This document shows positions 47,311 to 55,211 of a stretch of 64,000 nt of DNA, piece after piece. How positions within the stretch are numbered: position 1 is the stretch's first letter; each line of letters begins with the position of its first letter. Source of the DNA: a bacterium (GTDB lineage: Bacteria > Planctomycetota > UBA1135 > UBA2386); the NCBI GenBank assembly GCA_030432695.1, contig JAUILN010000002.1, forward strand, positions 1 to 64,000, in the 5' to 3' direction. The notes beneath the pieces are model-generated. The model did no database searches. It worked only from the letters and a program-made list of their open reading frames with translations, and had not been told where the DNA came from. The position numbers and the translations under genes are program-made.

Positions 47311-48627
47311 ATGACGACGATCGCGGTGATCGGCGGTGGCGCGGCGGGGATCGGGGCGGCGCGCCATCTGCTGCAGCAGGGGTTCAGGGTCCACCTGATC
47401 GAATCCGGCCCGCGGCTCGGCGGCAATTGCGTGGGCTTCGAGGTGCGCGGGAGCGATGGCTCGCTCCACACGATCGATGCGGGAGTCAGCGACTTCAATC
47501 GTACGACCTTCACCGCGGTGAGCGCACTGATCGAGGAGCTGGGACTGCCCACCCGACCGATCGATCAGGACGCGCACTTCGCGTCACCCGATGGTCGCTC
47601 GCTCTGGGCCTGTCGCGGCGGGGAACTGCAGTTTCGCGAGTGTCTCGACGGCCCCGAGGAGACGGTCCGGCGAGAGGCCGCGGAGTTCCGCACGCGGGCG
47701 CTCGAGGTCCTCTGGGATCCCCGTTTCGCGACTTCGACGCTCGGGGAGTACCTCGACCACATCGGCGCCTCCCAGGCATTTCGCAACGCGATCATCTACC
47801 CACGCGCAGCGGGCTGCTTCCCGATGCCTGACACAGACCCGTCCAGGTTCCCGGCCCGAGGGCTGGTCGAGTTCTGGAACATGCACGGAATCGTATCGGA
47901 CCGACCGGCCGATCGGCGCTGCGTGGTGGGCGGCATGCACCGCTATGTCCACGCATTCGAGCAGCGCTTCCTCGACGACGGCGGCGAGCTGCATTGCAGG
48001 ACCGACGTGGTCGGGATTTCGCGGGACGGACGACGCGTGGCGGTCCGCACCGTCGACGAACGCGGACGGCTCCGCACTCTGACGGTGGAACACGTGGTGA
48101 TGACCGGACATGCACGGCAATCGCTGAGCCTGCTCGAAGACGCCAGCTCGCAGGAAACGCAGGCTCTGGCTTGCTTCCCCAGCCAACGCGCCAGGCTCGT
48201 GATCCATCAGGATCCGCGGCTGATGGGGTCCGACCGCGCATTCTGGGGTGCGTTCCACTACGTCGTCGCGCAGGGCGCCACCCCGCGGATCCGACCGACC
48301 ATCACCTTCCATCCGAACCGGCTCGGGCGCCTACCCGCGGACGTGCCCGACACCTTCTTGACGATGAACCCGCACGTCGAGCCGGACAGGGTGCTCGCGG
48401 ACCTGTCGTTCCTCCATCCGATCGCGACGGCCGACGCGCCGCGACGCATCGCGCGCGTTCGACATCTGCAGGGTGGCCGGAACACCTGGTTCGCGGGCGC
48501 CTGGCTGCAGTCGCCGTTCGTCCACGAGTCGGCACTGCAAAGCGGCATCGACGCGGCGGGGCAGATCCTCGCCCGCGAGTCGGCCGGGCCCGTTCGCAGC
48601 TTCGACCCGCTGCACGCGGCCGGTTGA
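47311..48627 (+). CDS. FAD/NAD(P)-binding amine-oxidase-like protein
   Basis: 438 residues from ATG 47311. The dinucleotide-binding motif GGGAAGIGAA (residues 8-17) lies directly after the start strand, ending in an acidic residue in HLIES. The LGGN motif that follows is typical of the flavin-containing amine oxidase / protoporphyrinogen oxidase group. Overall it resembles predicted NAD/FAD-binding proteins of the COG2907 type, often linked to fatty-acid or isoprenoid modification genes. Here the next gene is a kinase, 44 bp on, so context gives no substrate. Cytoplasmic. The longer frame from 47125 covers the repeat region. Confidence 0.8.
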   Translation: MTTIAVIGGGAAGIGAARHLLQQGFRVHLIESGPRLGGNCVGFEVRGSDGSLHTIDAGVSDFNRTTFTAVSALIEELGLPTRPIDQDAHFASPDGRSLWACRGGELQFRECLDGPEETVRREAAEFRTRALEVLWDPRFATSTLGEYLDHIGASQAFRNAIIYPRAAGCFPMPDTDPSRFPARGLVEFWNMHGIVSDRPADRRCVVGGMHRYVHAFEQRFLDDGGELHCRTDVVGISRDGRRVAVRTVDERGRLRTLTVEHVVMTGHARQSLSLLEDASSQETQALACFPSQRARLVIHQDPRLMGSDRAFWGAFHYVVAQGATPRIRPTITFHPNRLGRLPADVPDTFLTMNPHVEPDRVLADLSFLHPIATADAPRRIARVRHLQGGRNTWFAGAWLQSPFVHESALQSGIDAAGQILARESAGPVRSFDPLHAAG

Positions 48628-48671
48628 TCCCCATGCTCTGCGCACCCGACGTGCTGTTAGAGTCCGCGCCC

Positions 48672-50999
48672 ATGAACTCCCGCGCAGGCTGGGAGCGAGC
48701 GCGCGAGATCTTCCTCGACCTCGCTGACCGATCAGAGGCCGAGCGCGCCGAAGCGCTTGCGGCCCTCGCGAAGAAGGACGTGGCGCTCGGCGAACTCGTG
48801 CAGAAGCTGCTGCGGCACGACACCACTTCGCCTGCGGAGCCTCGGCTCCAGATGCGGCTCGGCCCCTACGAGATCACGCGACGCCTGGGGTCCGGCGGCA
48901 TGGGAGAGGTCTTTCTCGGTCGCCGTGCCGACGGCGAATACGAACGGGAGGTCGCGATCAAGCTGCTGCACGCCGGCACTGACGACGCGCACCGCGTGCA
49001 GCGCTTCCATCGCGAGCGCCAGACCCTGGCGCGTCTCGACCACGAGTACATCGCGCGGCTGCTCGACGGCGGCACCAGCGAGACCGGCGATCCGTTCCTG
49101 GTGATGGAGTACGTCGACGGCGAACCCGCCGACGCCTTCGCCGCGCGCCTCGACGTCCGCGAGCAGCTCGCGCTGTTCCTCCGTATCGGCCGCGCGGTAG
49201 GCCACGCACACGAGCGGGGCGTGGTTCACCGCGATCTGAAACCCAGCAACATCCTGGTACGCGACGACGCCACGCCGCGCCTGCTCGACTTCGGCATCGC
49301 GTGGACACGCCAACCCGATACCGAGTCCCGCTTGACGCGCACCGGCCACCGCCTGTTCACGCCGGAATATGCGAGCCCGGAGCAGATCCGGGGCGAAGCC
49401 GCGACGACCTCGAGCGACGTGTTCGCGCTCGGGGTGCTGCTGCACGTGTTCCTGGTCGGCCGCACGCCGTGGCCGCCCTTCGAGTCGCTGGGCGAACTCG
49501 AACGCAGCATCTGCGAGTTCGACCCACCGCCGCCGAGCCGATCGCTCGAGGGCAGCGCCCGGAGGCGGATCGCCGGCGACCTGGATGCGATCACGCTGCA
49601 GTGCCTGGCCAAGCATCCCGCGCGCAGGTATCCGTCGGTCGCGGCTCTCTGCCAGGACATCGAGCGCTTCCTCGACGGACGGCCGATCCTGGCGCGCCGC
49701 AGCGGATTGTTCACCAGGATCTCGCGCTATGCCGGACGTCGGCCGGCACAACTGCTCGCGGGGATCTCGAGCATGGTCACCGTGCTGGCGCTCGGCGTCT
49801 GGTGGCAGGTGCGAACCGACGACTACCGTCGGCAGGAGGAGCTGCGCAGCGCCGTCACGGACCGGATCGAGACCGCTCGAGAGCACTGGGCAGACGGACG
49901 TGCGGTTGCGGCGGTCGAGGAGCTGGACGCGGCTGAGGCGGCCCTGGAAGACCTGCCGCACGAGCCATCGCTACGGGCAGACGTCACTGCCCAACGCGCC
50001 GTCTTCGCGAGCATGCAGCGGCAGTGGCAGGAAGCCGCGGACCTGGCGGCGCAGGGTCTCGACGCGCTCGATGGGGTCGAGTCAATCGACGCGACGGTTC
50101 TCGCCCGACTGCTCAATGCCCGGGCCTACGCCTTGCACCGGCTGGATCCCGAGAGCAGCGAAGCGGCGAGCCGCGCTGCCTTGGAACATGCCCGGGCCCA
50201 TCTGACCCCTGGCGACGTCCTGCACGCCGACGCATTGCTGTGTTGGGCGGACGAACTCCGACACCGCAACCGCCACGCAGACGCGCAGCTCTTCCTCGAC
50301 GAAGCGGTCGAGGAGGTCCGCAGCCAGGACCCGCGCGCGGAGATCGCGGCGCGCTTCCTGAACGAACAGGCGATCGCGTTCGCACGCCTCGGCGAGAACG
50401 TCCGGGCGGCCGAGCGTTATCGCGAGGCGCTCGACATCCTGTCCTGGCACCGCGGCGAGGGGAACCCGTCGGTCGGCAAGGTGCGCTTCAACCTCGGTGC
50501 GACGCTCTATCGCGCGCGTGACCTCGAAGCCGCGCGTGAGGAGTTCGAACGCACGCTGAAGACCTGGCGCGAGGTCGGCGACGAGTGGTTCCTCGCCGCG
50601 ACACAGCAGATGCTCGGCCGTGTCCATCTCCGCGTGGACCGACTGAGCGAAGCGGCAACAGCCGCGGGCGAGGCCCTCGAGATCCGAGAGCGGCTCGGCG
50701 AAGACAACCTCACCGCGCGGTCGCGATGTCTGCTCGCAGTCGTGCACGCCTTGCAGGGCGAACCGGAACGCGCCCGCGCGCCGCTGGCCGCATGCCTCGC
50801 CGAGCTCGAGGAGCATCCCCTACCCGATGAGCTGGAGGCCGACGCACACCGCGCACTGGGCAGGATCTTGGCGAACGACGGGCAGATCGACGCGGCGCGC
50901 GCACACCTCCAGAGCGCACTCCGGACCTTCCGCGAGGTGCTCGGTTCGTCACACCCCGTCTGCATCGAGCTGGAAGGGGCGTTGCAGTCGCTGCGTTGA
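48672..50999 (+). CDS. Membrane Ser/Thr protein kinase with C-terminal TPR region
   Basis: 775 residues from ATG 48672. Kinase domain about 65-335: Gly loop GSGGMGEV (73-80), Lys97 in VAIKLL, catalytic HRDLKPSN (from 187), DFG (206-208), and PEYASPEQI. An N-terminal about 60-residue helix precedes it. A membrane helix follows at about 361-379. Residues 390-775 are outside-facing helical TPR repeats. This is the planctomycete/PknB-type plan. The gene converges on an ECF sigma factor at 51059 of the type often found with such kinases, suggesting a joint signalling pair (inference). Confidence 0.9.
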   Translation: MNSRAGWERAREIFLDLADRSEAERAEALAALAKKDVALGELVQKLLRHDTTSPAEPRLQMRLGPYEITRRLGSGGMGEVFLGRRADGEYEREVAIKLLHAGTDDAHRVQRFHRERQTLARLDHEYIARLLDGGTSETGDPFLVMEYVDGEPADAFAARLDVREQLALFLRIGRAVGHAHERGVVHRDLKPSNILVRDDATPRLLDFGIAWTRQPDTESRLTRTGHRLFTPEYASPEQIRGEAATTSSDVFALGVLLHVFLVGRTPWPPFESLGELERSICEFDPPPPSRSLEGSARRRIAGDLDAITLQCLAKHPARRYPSVAALCQDIERFLDGRPILARRSGLFTRISRYAGRRPAQLLAGISSMVTVLALGVWWQVRTDDYRRQEELRSAVTDRIETAREHWADGRAVAAVEELDAAEAALEDLPHEPSLRADVTAQRAVFASMQRQWQEAADLAAQGLDALDGVESIDATVLARLLNARAYALHRLDPESSEAASRAALEHARAHLTPGDVLHADALLCWADELRHRNRHADAQLFLDEAVEEVRSQDPRAEIAARFLNEQAIAFARLGENVRAAERYREALDILSWHRGEGNPSVGKVRFNLGATLYRARDLEAAREEFERTLKTWREVGDEWFLAATQQMLGRVHLRVDRLSEAATAAGEALEIRERLGEDNLTARSRCLLAVVHALQGEPERARAPLAACLAELEEHPLPDELEADAHRALGRILANDGQIDAARAHLQSALRTFREVLGSSHPVCIELEGALQSLR

Positions 51000-51005
51000 G
51001 CCGGA

Positions 51006-51040
51006 CGTTTACAACGCGTGCCTGGCACCGGTTGTAAATG
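51006..51040. repeat. GGTGCC-N-GGCACC core palindrome with different outer arms; possible bidirectional terminator
   Basis: CGTTTACAACGCGTGCC, T, GGCACCGGTTGTAAATG: 17-bp arms with two or three mismatches. The core is that of the CGTAGT-type palindromes but the outer arms (TTTACAAC) are unrelated. It lies between the convergent kinase and ECF genes, 6 bp after the kinase stop and 18 bp before the ECF stop. Confidence 0.8.
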
Positions 51041-51058
51041 TAGAGGTCGCGCGCACGA

Positions 51059-51637
51059 TCACTCGTCGGCGAGCCGCGCGCGGAGCCACGCCGACGCCGC
51101 GCGCCAGCCGCGCTCCACGGTTCGGGTCGAGAGGCCGAGTACGGCGGCCGTCTCCGCCACGTCCAGACCGGCGAACCATCGCAGCTCGACGACCTGCGCA
51201 TTGCGCGGATCGAGTTCCGCGAACTCGGAGAGGGCCTCGTCGAGCGCGATCGTCGCCTCGGGCGGCTCCTGCAACGCACTCTCGGCGTCGAACAGCGTGA
51301 CCCGCTCGGCCCCACCACCCCGCTTCGCCGCGAGCCGGCTCCGCGCGTGTTCGAGCAGCACCCGACGCATCGCGGTCGACGCGATCGCCAGGAAGTGGCT
51401 CTTGCTCTCCCAGCCACGGTCCCGCTGCTCCACGAGCCGAAGATACGCCTCGTTCACCAACGCCGTGGGCTGCAGGGTGTGGTCGACCCGCTCCCCGCGC
51501 AGGTGCCTGGCCGCCAGCACCCGCAAGTCGACCTGCACCGCCGACACCAGCGCGGCCAGCGCCTCGTCGTCGAGGTCTCGCTGCCCGAGCCACTGGGTGA
51601 TGCCGCCGGCGTCGTCTTGGGGCCCTCGGTGCGCCAC
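51059..51637 (-). CDS. ECF sigma factor, TIGR02999-like type
   Basis: 192 residues from ATG 51637. The family phrases are all seen: TQWLGQRD at the start, DHTLQPTALVNEAYLRLVEQ in region 2, HFLAIASTAMRRVLLEHAR, AKRGGG and, in region 4, ETAAVLGLSTRTVERGWR as helix-turn-helix. This group of ECF factors is regularly encoded beside Ser/Thr kinases. It converges with such a kinase and is divergent from the sigma fusion at 51767 (129-bp gap). No anti-sigma gene is adjacent, so kinase-linked control is likely but unproven. Confidence 0.9.
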   Translation of the reverse strand: MAHRGPQDDAGGITQWLGQRDLDDEALAALVSAVQVDLRVLAARHLRGERVDHTLQPTALVNEAYLRLVEQRDRGWESKSHFLAIASTAMRRVLLEHARSRLAAKRGGGAERVTLFDAESALQEPPEATIALDEALSEFAELDPRNAQVVELRWFAGLDVAETAAVLGLSTRTVERGWRAASAWLRARLADE

Positions 51638-51766
51638 GCCGGCGAATCATTGCGTGGACGGACACGCGGGGGAAGGCCCAGGCCGAACGCCGCGCTCTAC
51701 GCTGGTGACCGAGCGCGCGAATTCCTGCGGTCGATCCATCAGCCCATCCGCCCAGGAAGACGAGCC

Positions 51767-54700
51767 GTGACCTCCCCTCTCGAACTCGACCCCGACGAAC
51801 TCCGCCGCCACGGCGCCGCGCTGCGCCGGATCGCCCGCCATCTGCTGAGCGATCCGCACGCGGCCGATGACGTGGTGCAAGAGGCCTGGATTCAGGCGCT
51901 CGCGCGGCCACCACGCCAGGCCGGGTCACTCGGGGCCTGGCTGGCGAAGGCGGTCCGGCACCTGGCGATCGACCGGCTCCGGCACAGCCGCGTGGCACGT
52001 CGAGGCGAAGACACCACGGTCGATCCTGAACGGCTCGCTGCGCCTGACGACGGCGCGGCGCTGGATGCGTCGATCGAACTCCTCGAGGCCGTGCGCGCGT
52101 TGCCGGAGCCGTACCGCTCGGCGATCCAACGGCGCTATCTCGACGACCTGCCGCCGCGCGAGCTTGCTCACCAGGACGGAGTGCCGGTGAAGACCGTCAA
52201 GGCGCGGCTGCACCGTGGACTCGCGATGCTCCGCGAGCGGCTGCAGGCGAACAGCGGGCGCGGTGCCCGCGGCTGGCAGGCCGGAGTCGCAGCGTTACTG
52301 CGCCACTCCGCGCCGAGCTTCACGCCCCTCGTCCTCGGAGCGAGCATGAACACGTCGACCATCAAGGGAGTCGCGGCGGCTGCTGCACTCGTCGCGCTCG
52401 CCTGGACCACCTGGAGTCTCGCATCGAGAGGCGTCAGGGATACCGGACCGGACCCCGGAATCACCGCGCGCCGGAGCGCTGCGGCGGCTCCGCATCAACC
52501 CCAACACTCCGCGCCAGACTCAGCCCTCGAGCCCGAGACGGCAGCACAACGCCAACGCGTCGCGCATGACGAAGACAGGTTCGGCGGCCTCCAGGCCCGG
52601 GTCGCCTGGCACGACGACACACCCGCCGCAGGCATCGAACTCACCGCGCTCGCCTGGCACGGACCGATCCTGCAACGCGTGCTGTGGCACGGGAAGACGG
52701 ACCAACAGGGCCGAGTAGCCGCCGAGGGCCTCGAACCCGGCGCGATCAAGCTGGTGGCCGATCGGGGCGCGGAGACGCAGATCACCATCCGAGCCGGCGC
52801 CGTCTCCGAAGCGGATCTGCGACTGGAACGAGGCACCGACCTCACTGGCTTCGTCGTCGACGCCCTCGACCGACCGGTCCCCCATGCCAGCATCGTGCTC
52901 CAACGGATGTACGACTACTGGACGGCATCCCCCGTCCTCACGCACGCCGACTCGAACGGCCGTTTCCAACTCCGCGCGTTCCCCGGCCACGGCATGCTCG
53001 GCGCGTTCTCGAACGATGCTCCTTGGCACGCCCCTTCACCGCTGATTGATCCGCGAGCGATCGGCACGCGGAGCGGACCGTCTCCCGAAGCCCCTCTCGA
53101 GGTCGTCTTGAAACTCGGTTCCCCCGGCGCGGCAGTCCGGGGCGTCGTGGTCGACGAACGGACCGGCGCCGGCGTTCCTGACGTGCTGGTGGTCGGCGGC
53201 AGCGCACGACGCGAAGACGGCCGGGAACGAACGACCGCGGATAAGACCCTGCGCCGCGTGCGCACCAATGCGGCAGGGAACTTCCTGCTCGGCGGCCTCG
53301 ACGTCGAGACGATCGCTCTCGTGGCGGTCGCCGACGGACACGGCCCGGTACGAACCCGGGTCGAGCTGGCGGCGAACGCGGTCGCTGCGGTGGAACTCCG
53401 GATCGCACCCGCCGCAACCCTGACCGGCACGCTGGTCGACGAGCACGGCGCTCCCGCGAGAGGAGCGACGGTCCACGTGTTCGACGACGCCCCACCGCTC
53501 GAGTACGTCTCGATGGGACAGATCGACCACGCGCCCCTGTTCGGCCACTACGCGGCCGTTGTGGATGGGAACGGCAGGTTCCAGATCGCCGGACTGCCGT
53601 CCGGAATGGTGTCGGTGCTGGCGCTCGCGGGTGGCGACTGGAGGGGTCAACCATCCACCTCGCTCGCCAGGGCACGGATCCTCTTGCCCGCGGGAACCAG
53701 CACCGAGTGGCATGGCACACTCGGCACGGGCCGTCGCATCGAAGGCCGCCTGCTGTTCGCCGACGGCTCGGCCGCACCTCGCGTTCCGGTCGTGCTGATC
53801 GAAGAGAGCACCGGCTCGATGCAGAGCCGACCCACCGACGACTCGGGCAAGTTCGGTTTCGCCGGGCTCACCGGGAACAGCTACCACCTGCACGCGCAGT
53901 TCCGGGATGGCGATGGACGACTCGTGTTGGTGTCGAAGGACGGGCTGACAGTCGACGGGCGCCCGGTCGAGATCCGCGCCGACTTCCTCCGACCCACGCG
54001 GTCCGCGCCCGCCCGGATCCGCGGTCGATTCGTCGACGCGGGGGCACGCGTTCCCGAGGGCGCAGGCCCTGTGACCCTGACCACTCGGGGCGCGAGCGGC
54101 ACGGCGCTGGCACGGCCGGACGGTCCGAGTGGCGAATTCGTTCTCGAAGGACTCCGAGCCGGCCGCACGCAGATCACCGCAGTGGTCGACGACACCGTGA
54201 TCGCCGCGAGTGCATGGCTCGAACTCGCGCCGGGGGACGACTTCGATCTCGGGGAGCTCCGCAGCGAGCGGCCACGCTCCGCACTCGAGGTTCGCATCGG
54301 TCGCGACCCGGTCGCCGCGAACACACCCCTCCGCCTGACCCTGCGGGACCGCGATGGACTCACAATGGCAATCGCCCGCGACGTCACGACCGATCACGTG
54401 ACGTTCGAGAACCTGTCTCCGGGCCGGTACGGCCTCGCGTACTCGGGCAGCGAGATCGTCTCGGAGGAGGCCGAAGTCGAACTGCGGCCGAGCGAGGCAA
54501 TCGCGCTGGAGATCCGGGTGAGGCGCGGAGCGTCGTGCCGGTTCCACCTCGACTTTCCGGTGGGTGCCCGCGCGCAGACGATCCACATGAAGATCCGCTC
54601 CGAGCAGGAGACGCTGGTGGACCGGTCATGGACGGCACAGCACCTGATCGTCGAGGAGTTCCTGTCGCAGCATCCAGGATCGGTGCCCGCGGGAACCTGG

Positions 54701-54805
54701 GAGTGCGAAGTCTCCACCGACACCGGGCTGCGGGGCGTCACGGAATTCCGCGTGCGGAACCCCGGCGACCACCAGGACGTGTCCGTGTCCCTCACCGCCC
54801 GCTGA
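51767..54805 (+). CDS. ECF sigma factor fused to a transmembrane helix and extracytoplasmic repeats (second live copy)
   Basis: 1012 residues from GTG 51767, chosen because AGGAAGA ends 6 nt upstream and the sigma domain starts here; no ATG fits. Region 2 is about 15-75 (DDVVQEAW, WLAKAVRHLAIDRLRH); region 4 is about 110-160 (PRELAHQDGVPVKTVKAR). The membrane helix is about 199-218 (IKGVAAAAALVALAWTTWSL). About 790 residues of beta-sandwich repeats follow, such as GVVVDERTGAGVPDVLV and GTLVDEHGAPARGATV. Architecture equals that of 22881 but the sequences are well diverged, implying that both are maintained. The ligand of the outer part is unknown. Confidence 0.85.
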   Translation: MTSPLELDPDELRRHGAALRRIARHLLSDPHAADDVVQEAWIQALARPPRQAGSLGAWLAKAVRHLAIDRLRHSRVARRGEDTTVDPERLAAPDDGAALDASIELLEAVRALPEPYRSAIQRRYLDDLPPRELAHQDGVPVKTVKARLHRGLAMLRERLQANSGRGARGWQAGVAALLRHSAPSFTPLVLGASMNTSTIKGVAAAAALVALAWTTWSLASRGVRDTGPDPGITARRSAAAAPHQPQHSAPDSALEPETAAQRQRVAHDEDRFGGLQARVAWHDDTPAAGIELTALAWHGPILQRVLWHGKTDQQGRVAAEGLEPGAIKLVADRGAETQITIRAGAVSEADLRLERGTDLTGFVVDALDRPVPHASIVLQRMYDYWTASPVLTHADSNGRFQLRAFPGHGMLGAFSNDAPWHAPSPLIDPRAIGTRSGPSPEAPLEVVLKLGSPGAAVRGVVVDERTGAGVPDVLVVGGSARREDGRERTTADKTLRRVRTNAAGNFLLGGLDVETIALVAVADGHGPVRTRVELAANAVAAVELRIAPAATLTGTLVDEHGAPARGATVHVFDDAPPLEYVSMGQIDHAPLFGHYAAVVDGNGRFQIAGLPSGMVSVLALAGGDWRGQPSTSLARARILLPAGTSTEWHGTLGTGRRIEGRLLFADGSAAPRVPVVLIEESTGSMQSRPTDDSGKFGFAGLTGNSYHLHAQFRDGDGRLVLVSKDGLTVDGRPVEIRADFLRPTRSAPARIRGRFVDAGARVPEGAGPVTLTTRGASGTALARPDGPSGEFVLEGLRAGRTQITAVVDDTVIAASAWLELAPGDDFDLGELRSERPRSALEVRIGRDPVAANTPLRLTLRDRDGLTMAIARDVTTDHVTFENLSPGRYGLAYSGSEIVSEEAEVELRPSEAIALEIRVRRGASCRFHLDFPVGARAQTIHMKIRSEQETLVDRSWTAQHLIVEEFLSQHPGSVPAGTWECEVSTDTGLRGVTEFRVRNPGDHQDVSVSLTAR

Positions 54806-54912
54806 AGCACCGCCCCGCCCGTTCCGCACCATCTCTTCAGCCTGCTCGCACGACGCGCCGATGACCCATCCATCGGCGCGGCATCGACCAGCTGGCCGAT
54901 CCGCGCGGAACC

Positions 54913-55146
54913 ATGAAGCCAGCCACCCAGCCCGAGAAGCCAGAGGTCATGCTGTTCGGCATCACGCTGTCCTTCCTGCTCGGGATGGGCATGAAGGGCC
55001 TCGGTGACCTCTTCGGCTGCGACACCGGCATCGGCGGCACCCTGTTCTGGCTGACCCTGCTGTGGGTCGGCCTGATCGTCTGGAAGTCCGAGCCACTCCT
55101 GCAGCGCTGTCACGCGCGCATCCGACGCCGCCACGACGCGCGGTAG
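54913..55146 (+). CDS. Small two-helix membrane protein
   Basis: 77 residues from ATG 54913. Two hydrophobic segments, VMLFGITLSFLLGMGMKGL (about 13-31) and GTLFWLTLLWVGLIVW (about 42-57), with a Cys-containing loop between and a basic tail ending RRRHDAR. No family recognised. It lies between the sigma fusion and a kinase gene; its stop TAG overlaps a TAGAAT that could be a -10 for the kinase. Confidence 0.55.
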   Translation: MKPATQPEKPEVMLFGITLSFLLGMGMKGLGDLFGCDTGIGGTLFWLTLLWVGLIVWKSEPLLQRCHARIRRRHDAR

Positions 55147-55148
55147 AA

Positions 55149-55185
55149 TCTGTCGTAGTTGGTGCCAGGCACCAACCACGACAGA
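55149..55185. repeat. GGTGCC-A-GGCACC palindrome, copy 5, in the kinase leader
   Basis: 18-bp arms around A55167 with one mismatch. It lies just after the stop of the small membrane protein and 9 bp before the GGAGGT that precedes the kinase start. It could end the upstream transcript or form a hairpin in the kinase leader. Confidence 0.85.
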
Positions 55186-55211
55186 CTTTCGGGGGAGGTA
55201 TCCTGCGGCGC

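Noticed and set aside
47994..48671. N-terminal extension of the kinase-TPR frame
   Set aside because: It overlaps the supported FAD oxidoreductase in another frame and has no domain; ATG 48672 gives the normal kinase N-terminus.
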